From Planctomycetota bacterium (GTDB taxonomy: Bacteria > Planctomycetota > UBA1135 > UBA2386), in assembly GCA_016793305.1 (NCBI GenBank), contig JAEUHU010000300.1:1-23626 (forward strand): DNA of 23,626 bases, written 5' to 3'. The position numbers and the translations under genes are program-made. The notes under the pieces were generated by a model. That model made no database searches. It saw only the letters and a list, made by a program, of their open reading frames with translations, and was not told the DNA's origin. Below, piece by piece: positions 1 to 8,000 of the stretch. Numbering within the stretch: position 1 is the stretch's first letter; every line of letters starts with the position of its first letter.

Positions 1-735
1 GCCGCGGCCGACCACGATCGTGTGCACGCGCACCCCGCTCGCCGCACACAGCTGGGCCGCGTGCAGCGGCGCGATCGACACCGCGTCGCCTTCGCCGGCG
101 ACGTTCTCCTCGCCGTCGGTGACCAGCACGACCACCTTCGCACGCGCCGGCGAACGGCGCAGCAGGGCCCCCGCCAGCGCGGTCGCCGCCCCGATCGCGG
201 TCGCGTCCTCGGGCCCGTCCTGCTCGACCATCGTCGTGCCCTGCAGCAGCTCCAGCAGGGCCGTGTGGTCGCCGGTCGGTGGACAACGCAGGTCGGCGTA
301 GCGCGCGAACGCGACCAGGCCGAGCCGGTCGTGCTCGCGCAGCTGCACGAACTCGCCGAGCAGTTCGACCCCGACCGACAATCGCGTGCGGCCGGGCTGC
401 AGGTCGTCCGCCGCCATCGACGAGCTGCGATCGATGCACAGCACCAGGTCGCGGCCCGGCGGCTCGGGGGGCTTCGGCCGCCGCTGCACCGGCTGCGCCA
501 ACGCCAGCACCATCGCCAGGATCGCCAGGGCTTCGCCGAACCACGGCAACCAGCGGAGCTGCGCGCGAAGGCCCTTCGGCAAGCGCGCGAGCCGCAACTC
601 CGCCCCACCCGCCGGTGCCAGCGGCAGGCGCGGCGAACGCCGCACGAGACAGCCGTGCAGCACCAGCAACGGCAAGGTCGCCCACAGCCAGTGCGGTGCC
701 AGCAGCGTCGCGCCGAAGCCGTCCGGAGCGCTCAC
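1..735 (-). CDS. BatA-like von Willebrand factor A membrane protein, partial (3' end beyond window)
   Basis: Only the first 245 codons are in the window; the gene runs off the left edge. The protein has a hydrophobic segment at about residues 13-30, a second at about 63-82, and then a VWA domain. The metal-binding MIDAS motif is intact: CIDRSSSM has D-x-S-x-S at 102-106, and a later VTDGEEN supplies a second acidic loop. This is the layout of BatA-type proteins, which sit in the inner membrane and expose the VWA domain for protein contacts. The start chosen is a GTG whose last two bases form part of the TGA stop of the BatD-like gene (GTGA overlap), so translation is probably coupled. It is the third gene of the DUF58-BatD-BatA operon. 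Family knowledge links these operons to stress or aerotolerance and to MoxR ATPases; the exact role here is unknown. Confidence 0.85.
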   Translation of the reverse strand, partial: MSAPDGFGATLLAPHWLWATLPLLVLHGCLVRRSPRLPLAPAGGAELRLARLPKGLRAQLRWLPWFGEALAILAMVLALAQPVQRRPKPPEPPGRDLVLCIDRSSSMAADDLQPGRTRLSVGVELLGEFVQLREHDRLGLVAFARYADLRCPPTGDHTALLELLQGTTMVEQDGPEDATAIGAATALAGALLRRSPARAKVVVLVTDGEENVAGEGDAVSIAPLHAAQLCAASGVRVHTIVVGRG

Positions 736-1595
736 GAGGTCCCCCCCGGTACCGCCAGCGGACCACGCACGAACTCGAGCGCCGCATCGCGCACCGCCGA
801 CGACGACGCGAGGGCGGGCCGCAGAGCACCGAACAGCACCAAGTCGCAGGTCGCGAGGCAGCGCGCCAGCGGCCGCGGTGCGCCAAGCGCACGCAGCAGC
901 TCCTCGCTGGTCGCGACCTCGGCGCGCAGCGCGTGGGCCGCAGCGAGGTGCGTGCGCAACAGTGCCTTCACCGCCATGCAGAACGGTTCCCAGTCTTCTT
1001 GCTGCTGCGGCAAGGCCAACGCCGCGAGGCGCGCCGAGATGCCCAGGGCCGGCGGAATCGGCTCCGGCACCACCACCACCGGCACAGGCTGCTGGCGCCG
1101 GAGCTTCTGCAGCGCAAACCCGAGCGCCACGACGGCCAGGGCGGTGCACCACCAAGGCCACCGCGCACCGGGGAGTTCGCGCACGTCGCCGGGCCACTCG
1201 AGTTCGCCCGGAGGCTCCGGCAGCGCACTGCGCAGGTCGAGGCGCAGCGGCCCGCTCGACGCGGTGCGGCCGTCGGCGAAGCCGACCTGCACCGGCCCGA
1301 TGTCGCTCTCGCCAGCGCGGTAGCCGCGCACCGTCACCAGGAAGCGCGTGTGGCCAGCGGCGGCCGGTTCGACCTGCACCCCCTCGACGACCAGCGGCCG
1401 CCATTGCGCGGGCACCGGTTCGAACCGCGGTGCGGCTCCACGCACCTCGACGACGACGACGAACGGCTCGCCGACCACCAGCGCCGACGACGCGGGTGGC
1501 AAGGACAGCGCGACCGGCGGCTCCTGCGCCACCGCGACCGGCAGCCGGGCCAGGACGGCGGCGAACGCCAGTGCCACCAACGGGGCGCGCCTCAT
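732..1595 (-). CDS. BatD-like membrane protein
   Basis: The 287-residue product starts with a signal peptide (hydrophobic core about residues 5-22, likely cleavage after AVA/Q at 23-24). An Ig-like BatD domain of beta strands follows (about 30-125), with a single transmembrane helix (about 147-163) and a cytoplasmic helical tail of roughly 120 residues. Length and plan match short BatD proteins, which have one beta domain rather than several. The ATG lies inside the stop of the upstream DUF58 gene (ATGA), and its own TGA overlaps the GTG of the VWA gene, so all three genes form one translationally coupled unit. BatD proteins are thought to act with BatA/BatB VWA proteins in the periplasm; no enzymatic motif is seen. 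Assignment rests on architecture and neighbours more than on strong sequence motifs. Confidence 0.8.
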   Translation of the reverse strand: MRRAPLVALAFAAVLARLPVAVAQEPPVALSLPPASSALVVGEPFVVVVEVRGAAPRFEPVPAQWRPLVVEGVQVEPAAAGHTRFLVTVRGYRAGESDIGPVQVGFADGRTASSGPLRLDLRSALPEPPGELEWPGDVRELPGARWPWWCTALAVVALGFALQKLRRQQPVPVVVVPEPIPPALGISARLAALALPQQQEDWEPFCMAVKALLRTHLAAAHALRAEVATSEELLRALGAPRPLARCLATCDLVLFGALRPALASSSAVRDAALEFVRGPLAVPGGTS

Positions 1596-2560
1596 CGCTT
1601 CACCTCGCGCACGGCGCGCCGATGGAAGAACGCCTGCAGCGGCTCGACCACCGCCGCCACGTCGGGCTCCTGCGGCAGGTGCACGTCGACGACGTCGACG
1701 CCGGCGCGGCCGAACTGTTCGTCGCGCACCTGCCGCTGCTGCGCTGCCGCACGGCACCACGCCGCCTGCGTCGGCGCGTGCGCGAAGTCGACCGCGACCA
1801 GGCGGCCGTCGTGCGGGTCCCGGACCTCGAGCAGGCACGGCGGCGGTGCCGTGTGCTCGCGCGCGACGAGCCGCACCAGCACCACGTCGTGCCGGTGCGC
1901 ACACGGCAGCAGCGACCGGTACGGCCGGTCGCCGGCGAAGTCGGACAGCACGAACAGCACGACGCGGCGCCGCAGCCGCGCCGCCGCGGTCCCGAGCAGC
2001 ACGTCGACGTCGGCCGGCCCCGCACAGGCAGGCCGTTCGACCACCTGCCGCAACAGGCGCAGCACGTGCCCGCCGCCCTTGTTCGGCAGCCACAGCCGAT
2101 CGAGCCGGGCGCCGGCGAGCAGCAGGCCGATGCGGTCGTGGTTCTGGATCGCGGCGAGGCCGAGCAGCACGCAGAACCGCGCCGCCGCCTGCCGCAGCGA
2201 CCAGGCGCCGAGCCCCGCCTCCATGCCGACCGAGCCGTCGAGTGCGAACACCACCGTGCGCTCGCGCTCCTCGACGTAGCGCTTCACCATCGGCCGACCG
2301 ACGCGCGCGGTGACGTTCCAGTCGACGCTGCGTGGGTCGTCGCCCTCGACATACTCGCGCACCTCGCTGAACTCGACGCCAGCGCCGCGGAACGTGGTCC
2401 GAAAGCCGCCCGCCAGCACGTCGGTGACCCAGCGGCCGGCGTGCAGGTCGGTGGATCGCAGCTCGGCGAGCACCGCGGCGAGCCGTTCGCGCGGTTCCGC
2501 CAGAGCCGGGTCCGGCGCACCGGCTTCTCTGGAACGACGGCGGAACAGCATCGACGGCAT
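1592..2560 (-). CDS. DUF58 domain-containing protein
   Basis: The product has 322 residues from the ATG chosen; a second in-frame ATG three codons later is equally possible because neither has a clear ribosome binding site. The DUF58 signature is clear: EYVEGDDPRSVDWNVTAR at about 69-86, followed by a VWA-like region starting VVFALDGSVGM (about 103-113). The D-x-S-x-S metal motif is degenerate, reading D-G-S-V-G, so metal binding may be weakened; this is common in DUF58 proteins. DUF58 proteins usually accompany MoxR AAA+ ATPases and BatA/BatB/BatD. Here it is the first gene of the operon, and a MoxR gene is not found next to it. The divergent neighbour is a membrane protease-like gene, with about 147 bp between the proposed starts. 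Confidence 0.9.
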   Translation of the reverse strand: MPSMLFRRRSREAGAPDPALAEPRERLAAVLAELRSTDLHAGRWVTDVLAGGFRTTFRGAGVEFSEVREYVEGDDPRSVDWNVTARVGRPMVKRYVEERERTVVFALDGSVGMEAGLGAWSLRQAAARFCVLLGLAAIQNHDRIGLLLAGARLDRLWLPNKGGGHVLRLLRQVVERPACAGPADVDVLLGTAAARLRRRVVLFVLSDFAGDRPYRSLLPCAHRHDVVLVRLVAREHTAPPPCLLEVRDPHDGRLVAVDFAHAPTQAAWCRAAAQQRQVRDEQFGRAGVDVVDVHLPQEPDVAAVVEPLQAFFHRRAVREVKR

Positions 2561-2707
2561 GACGCTAGCGCGCGTTCGGGCCCGTGGAAGAGCGGGCCGG
2601 TCCCGACTCGGCATCCGACCGGGGTGCGGTGCGCAGATCGTGGGGCGAAGGCCACGGCACCGTGCGGAGCGCACCAGATCGGTGACACCCCGTGCCGATG
2701 CAGCCGC

Positions 2708-3526
2708 GTGCCCCCACCGCCGCTGCCACCGCTGCCAGCACCGCCGTTGCCGACCCGGGCACCGCGCGTGATCGGGCCCCGCCACCCGGCTCCGGCCGCG
2801 AACGACGAGGAGCCGCCCGAACCGGCGCCGCCACGCTGGCCGTGGCTCGCCGCCGGCCTCGTGGCAGCCGCGCTCGGCACGTTCGTGCTGCCCGGCATGT
2901 TCGTCTGGGTGCTCGCGGCGATCCCGCACGAGATGGGCCACGCGACCGTCGGCTGCTTGTTCGGCCGCCCGTCGGCGCCGGCGATCAGCCTCGCCGGGCA
3001 CGCCTGGGCCGGCATCGGCGACGTGCGGCCGTGGCTCGCGTGGGCGATCGTACTGGCGCTGCTCGGCGCTGCCGTGGCCCAGCGCGCCGAGCCGCGGCGC
3101 GCCGTGCCGCTGGCCCTGCTCGGCCTGGCACTGCCGTTCGTCGGCCAGGGACCGCTGAGCCAGGTCGTGATCGCCGCCGCCGGCCACCTCGGCGAACTCG
3201 CGTTCGCCGCCTACTGCTACATGCTGTGCTGGTCGGGCGGCCGCACCGGCACCCCCGCCGAACGCCTCGCCGGGGCGATGGTCGGCGGCCTGCTGCAGGC
3301 GCGCAACCTGGACCTGTGCTGGGGCCTGCTGCACGACCCCGCGGTCCGCGCGCACTACGAGACCTCGGGCTCGCTCGGCCTGAAGAACGACTACCTGGTG
3401 ATCGCCGAGGACCTGTGCCTGTGTCCGCTGTCGGCGGTGGTCGGCTGGATGCTGGTGCCGGCCGTGCTGGCGCTGCCGCTCGGCCTCTGGTGGGGTGCCG
3501 TGCGGGCCAGGAACGGGGTCGAGTGA
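2708..3526 (+). CDS. Putative membrane zinc metalloprotease (HEMGH motif)
   Basis: The frame encodes up to 272 residues. A proline-rich, probably disordered leader (about 1-43) precedes a hydrophobic helix (about 44-72) that ends in HEMGH (74-78), an HExxH zinc-binding motif placed at a membrane helix as in M50 site-2-type proteases. At least three more hydrophobic stretches follow, including one with GHLGELAFAAYCY and a C-terminal helix. A third zinc ligand is not obvious; Asp residues in the ARNLDLCWGLLHDP stretch are candidates. The start is uncertain: GTG at 2708 keeps the Pro-rich leader, GTG at 2768 removes 20 residues, and neither has a Shine-Dalgarno sequence. The conserved part begins near residue 44, so the call does not depend on the start. 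It is divergent from the DUF58 operon and 79 bp upstream of the response regulator. Its substrate is unknown. Confidence 0.7.
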   Translation: MPPPPLPPLPAPPLPTRAPRVIGPRHPAPAANDEEPPEPAPPRWPWLAAGLVAAALGTFVLPGMFVWVLAAIPHEMGHATVGCLFGRPSAPAISLAGHAWAGIGDVRPWLAWAIVLALLGAAVAQRAEPRRAVPLALLGLALPFVGQGPLSQVVIAAAGHLGELAFAAYCYMLCWSGGRTGTPAERLAGAMVGGLLQARNLDLCWGLLHDPAVRAHYETSGSLGLKNDYLVIAEDLCLCPLSAVVGWMLVPAVLALPLGLWWGAVRARNGVE

Positions 3527-3560
3527 GGCTCAGGCCCGGCCCTGCCGTCGGCCGATGACG

Positions 3561-3593
3561 ACCGTCGCGCCGCTGCGACGGGTGTCGCACGGT
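3561..3593 (+). other. Competing hairpin sequences ahead of the response regulator gene
   Basis: CCGTCGC (3562-3568) and GCGACGG (3575-3581) form a perfect 7-bp stem with a 6-base loop. The same GCGAC (3575-3579) can instead pair with GTCGC (3584-3588) around a GGGT loop, with ACCGT (3561-3565) pairing to ACGGT (3589-3593) outside it. The two folds exclude each other. There is no U-tract, so a standard terminator is not supported. The element ends 12 bases before the regulator ATG. In DNA this GC-rich, such pairing can arise by chance. Confidence 0.3.
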
Positions 3594-3605
3594 TGAGACG
3601 GCCCC

Positions 3606-4991
3606 ATGACCAAGATCCTGCTCGCCGACCCCGACCCCCGCGCGCAGACCGCCTTGCGCGACCTGCTGCAGCAACGCGGCTACCAGTTCGACGCGGTCGC
3701 CGACGTGCCCCAGGCGCTGGCGCCGGTACAGGAAGGCGACGTCGACCTCGTGCTGTGCGACCTCGGGCTGCCCGGCGGCGGCGGCATGAAGCTGCTCGAG
3801 GAAGTGCAGCAGCTGCACCCCGAGACGGCGGTCGTGCTGCTGTCTGCGTTCGGTTCGGTGCAGGACGCGGTGCAGGCGATGCGCCACGGCGCCGCCGACT
3901 TCCTCGGCAAGCCGTTCGCTCCGGACCAGGTGCTGGTCGCGGTCGATCGCGCGCTCGAGAAGAGTGCGCTGCAGCGGGAGAACCAGGCGCTGAAGTCGGC
4001 GCTCGACGACCGGCTGCGGCTCGACAACGTGGTCGGCACCGACCCGGTGATGCAGCGCATCTTCAAGACCATCCGCACCGTCGCGGACACCCGCACCACG
4101 GTGCTGATCACCGGCGAGTCGGGCACCGGCAAGACGCTGCTGGCCCGCGCGCTGCACGCGCTCAGCAGCAGGAAGCACGCGCCGTTCGTCGAGGTCAACT
4201 GCGGGGCGTTGCCCGAGTCGCTGCTCGAGTCGGAGCTGTTCGGCCACGTGAAGGGCGCCTTCACCGGGGCGGTGCGCGACAAGGTCGGCAAGTTCGAGGC
4301 GGCGGCCGGTGGCACGATCTTCCTCGACGAGATCGGCACCAGCTCGCCGGCGTTCCAGGTCAAGCTGCTGCGGGTGCTGCAGGACCGGCTGATCGAGCGG
4401 GTCGGCGACACCAAGACCATCCCGGTCGACGTGCGCATCGTGCTGGCGACCAACAAGGACCTCGAGAAGGCGGTCGCCGCCGGCGAGTTCCGGGAGGACC
4501 TGTTCTACCGGATCCACGTCGTCGCCGTGGAGATGCCGCCGCTGCGCGAGCGCAAGAGCGACATCGGGGCGCTCGCCGAGCACTTCCTGCGCCGCTTCGC
4601 GCGCGAGCACGGCCGACCGGCGCTGCACTTCGCCGAACGGGCGCTCTCGGCCCTGGCGGCAGCCCCATGGCCCGGCAACGTGCGCCAACTGGAGAACGTC
4701 GTCGAGCGCGCGGTTGTGCTGAGCCACGGCGACACGCTCGACCTCGAGGACCTGCCGACGTTGCGACAACCACGAGCCGGAGCTCTGAACACGACCGAGG
4801 TCGGGCCGTCGCTCGGCCTGCAGCCGGGCGTTCCGCCGCTGCCGCTGAAGGACGCGCTCGCCGGCCCCGAGAAGCAGATCCTCGAGCACGCCCTGGCCTA
4901 TTGCTCCGGCAATCGAGAACGCGCCGCCAAGATCCTGGGAATCAACCGGAGCACGCTGTTCCACAAGCTCCGCAAGTTCGGCATCCGCTAG
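3606..4991 (+). CDS. Sigma-54-dependent NtrC-family response regulator, PrsR-like
   Basis: All three domains of an NtrC-type activator are complete in 461 residues. The receiver domain (about 3-118) has acidic residues D8/D10, phospho-acceptor D52 in CDLGLP, S80 and K102. The AAA+ domain (about 140-370) has Walker A GESGTGKT (170-177), the sigma-54 contact loop GAFTGA (217-222) and Walker B GTIFLDEI (236-243). The C-terminal Fis-type helix-turn-helix (about 425-461) ends SGNRERAAKILGINRSTLF... It should use ATP to open promoters bound by RNA polymerase with sigma-54 when D52 is phosphorylated. No histidine kinase gene is adjacent. Position next to a large TPR gene and convergent to an exosortase operon suggests the PrsR role known from PEP-CTERM systems; that role is inferred, while the family call is secure. 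Confidence 0.95.
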   Translation: MTKILLADPDPRAQTALRDLLQQRGYQFDAVADVPQALAPVQEGDVDLVLCDLGLPGGGGMKLLEEVQQLHPETAVVLLSAFGSVQDAVQAMRHGAADFLGKPFAPDQVLVAVDRALEKSALQRENQALKSALDDRLRLDNVVGTDPVMQRIFKTIRTVADTRTTVLITGESGTGKTLLARALHALSSRKHAPFVEVNCGALPESLLESELFGHVKGAFTGAVRDKVGKFEAAAGGTIFLDEIGTSSPAFQVKLLRVLQDRLIERVGDTKTIPVDVRIVLATNKDLEKAVAAGEFREDLFYRIHVVAVEMPPLRERKSDIGALAEHFLRRFAREHGRPALHFAERALSALAAAPWPGNVRQLENVVERAVVLSHGDTLDLEDLPTLRQPRAGALNTTEVGPSLGLQPGVPPLPLKDALAGPEKQILEHALAYCSGNRERAAKILGINRSTLFHKLRKFGIR

Positions 4992-5028
4992 CGCCGTCCT
5001 GCTGTAACCCCAGGCGAACGCTCGCTAC

Positions 5029-5033
5029 AAGGG
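5029..5033 (+). promoter_or_regulatory. Ribosome binding site of the TPR gene
   Basis: AAGGG lies nine bases before the ATG at 5043. It is a moderate Shine-Dalgarno match and supports this start, which also places the hydrophobic anchor at the very N-terminus. Confidence 0.45.
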
Positions 5034-5042
5034 TTCCGCTGC

Positions 5043-8000
5043 ATGCTGCTGAAGAGCCTTCGATTCCTGATCGCCGCCGTGCTGCTGACGCTGGCCGCCA
5101 TCGTGGCCTACGCACTGCTGCGGCTGTCCGGCCCGGACCAGGCGATGCGCCTGGCAGACCAGTTCGTGCAGCAGCGCAACTACGCGGAAGCGCTCCGGGA
5201 GCTCGATCTCGCCGAACGGAGCGTGGCCAACGACCCGATGCGGCTCGAAGCGCTGCGCCGCCGGCGCTACGCGGTGAACACCCTGCTCGGCAACACGGCC
5301 GGCGCCTTGCGCGATCTCGACGACCTGCTCGCATCCAGCCGCGACGACCTCGAACTGAAGCTCGATCGGGTGCGCCTGCAGGCCTTGGCCGGCGATGGCA
5401 CCGGCGCCCGTCTGGCGGCCCAACAGCTGCTCGTCGACCACGGCGACAACGGCCGGGCGCTCGAGCTCGCCGGCGAAGCCTGCCAGACCGTCTACCAGCC
5501 ACGGCTGCGCGAACTGCGGCAGAAGCTCGACCGCGAGCTGCCGCTCGCCGACCGGACCAAGGCGCGCGCGGCCCTGTTGCAGTACCTGTATCGCCAGGGC
5601 GGCGATCCCGGGATCGCCCAGGCCCTGGCCGACCTGCAGAAGATGCACGAAGACGAGCCCCGGCGACGCGCCGCCTGGGAGAACACGCAGCTCGAGTGCC
5701 AGGGGCTGCGCAAGGACGTGCAGGAAGCGCTCGACTACTTCCGCCGCAGCCTCGAAGCGGACGGCAAGCCGGTCGCGGGGTTTCGCGCGATCGCCTGGGC
5801 GCTGGAGCAAGCGGGTCGACTCGACGACCTGGAGTTCACCTGCGAAGTGCAGAGGGTGCGCTTTCGCCACGAGTACGTCGCGGAAGCAGGTGCCACCGCC
5901 GTGTGGTCGCTGCTGCGCTCCGGCCTCGTGGATGCGGCGATCACCACCGGCCGCCGATTCTGGCCGGAGGGCACCGCCGCGCAGTACCTGCGCGACGGTT
6001 GGCCGCTCGAGCCGGCCACCGCCCTGCTGCTGGCGCGTGGCTTCGCCGCCTTCGCCCAGCGGAACCTGGACGAGTCCCTCGCGGTGTGGCGAGAGACCAA
6101 CGAGATCTTCAAGGTCGATCCACGCAGCTGCGCCATGACCATGCCGGTGGTCGCCGGTTTGGTGAACCTGCTCGCCCGACCCAAGGATGGCCGGCCCAAC
6201 GAGGGCATCGAGAACGCCGTACGATGGGCGACGAACACCGTGCTGCAGCGCCCGCCGCTGTTCGACTGGCTCGACCTCGCCGACACGTTCGTGCCGGAGA
6301 TGCTCACGCTCAGGACCGCGGCGAAGGGCGACTTCCCGGCCGGATACGCGATCCTCGAGGACTGGAGCAGGGCGCGACCCGACGCGCTCGCCCCGCAGCT
6401 GGCGCGCGCTCGCCATCTCGCCGCCGACGACCGGCTGGTACCGGCACTGTCCGTGCTCGACCAGGCCCGCGTGCTGGCCGCCGACGATTCGGATTGGATC
6501 GACCTGCGCGTCACGATCGCCCGCCAGCGCTTCCAGGAGGGCGACGGCAGCGGAGCCGCCCTGCTGGCCCAGTGCCAGCGCCGCAGCACGCTGGTGCCCG
6601 AGGTCGCCGATCCGGTCGGCTACCTGCTGTGCGCCGAGGCCGCGACGGAGCTGCAGGTCTGGCCGGTGGCGATCGCGTCGTCTCGCCAAGCGGTCGACGC
6701 GATGCCCCGGTCGGCCGAAGCACGCGCCGTCGAGATCCGCGCCCACCTCGGGGCCGGCCGCATGGCCGACGCCGCGCGCCTTGCTCGCCGCCTGCTCGAG
6801 CAACTACCGCCGACCCAGGCCGCCGTGGAACTGGTGCTCGCGACCCATCGCAAAGCGAACGTGTCGTGCACCGACCTGCTGCACACGATGATGGCGAGCG
6901 TCCCGCCGAACGAGGCGCTGCAGGCCGAACTGCTCCGCACGGCCCTCGCGGCCGCAGATCCCGGCCAGGCGGTGCTCTTCGCCACGCCGTTCGCACTGCA
7001 GGCCGAACGGCCGCTGCTGCTGCGCACGGCGGCGATCCGTGCCTTGCTCCGCGCCGGACAGGTCGACCCGGCGAGCGTAGCACTGCGACAGGCCGTCGCC
7101 GAGGCGAGCACCGCCGATGCGAACGCACGCGCCGAGCTCGCCATCGCCTTGGTCGACTGGGCCGTGGCCGCGCGGCGGCATCTCGACGACGGAGGGGTCG
7201 TGACGACCCTGCGCCTCGGCATCGAGAAGGTCGGTGGCTTCCCGCCCGAGACCGCGATGGCGATGTGGGATGCCGCTGGAGCCCTGGCACCGAGCCATCC
7301 ACGCAGCGCCTGGCTGCTGCTCGACACGGCCCTGCCGGTGCTGCCGAGCACGGCCCGCGGCTTCCCGCTGTTCCACCTCGCCGGCCGGCTCGCCGCGGCG
7401 ACCGGGGCCTACCGGCTCGCCGAGGAGCACTGGACGGCGGCACTCGCGTTCCCCGCCAGCGACCTGGTGGCCGAAGACCTGGCGCGCCTCTACCTCGGCC
7501 GGGGCCAGCGCGACCGGGCGAGGGCCGTGGCGAACTTGGTGGCGAACCCGAACGATCCGGCGCTGGCGGTGCTGGTCGATCGCAAGGACGACGCCGCCGC
7601 GACCCTGACCCGACGTCTCGCGGAGGACCGCGGTGACCTCGTCGCCCACGCGATGCTGGCGATGCTGGGCCAGCCGTCGTTCGCCGACTGGCGCCCCGAT
7701 CCGGTGCAAACCCAGGACCGGCTCGAAGCCCTGGCACTCGCCGTAGCCCCCGAACTGGCGCCGCTGCTGCTCGAGGTCGCGTCCCGCCTCGTCGCTGCGG
7801 AAGGCAGCAACCCGACCGCCATCACCGGGCTGCTGCAGGCCCGGGCGCTGCTGCACACGGGTCGGCCCGAGGCAGCCGCCGCAGCCCACGCGACGCTGTT
7901 CGCAGCCAACCGCGGCAGCCTGCTGCTCTGGCGCGAAGTGGCGCTGGCGAGCGAACGGCCCGGCTACGTGGTGCCGAAGGCCATCCAGCAACACCTCGCG

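Noticed and set aside
386..2700. Plus-strand frame running from the Bat operon into the protease gene
   Set aside because: Only the part after about 2708 gives a sensible membrane protein; the upstream part is antisense to DUF58, BatD and VWA genes with clear motifs.
3593..7636. A 1347-codon plus-strand frame overlapping the response regulator and the TPR gene
   Set aside because: It is Arg/Pro/Gly-rich and motif-free, and overlaps a textbook NtrC-type regulator in another frame.
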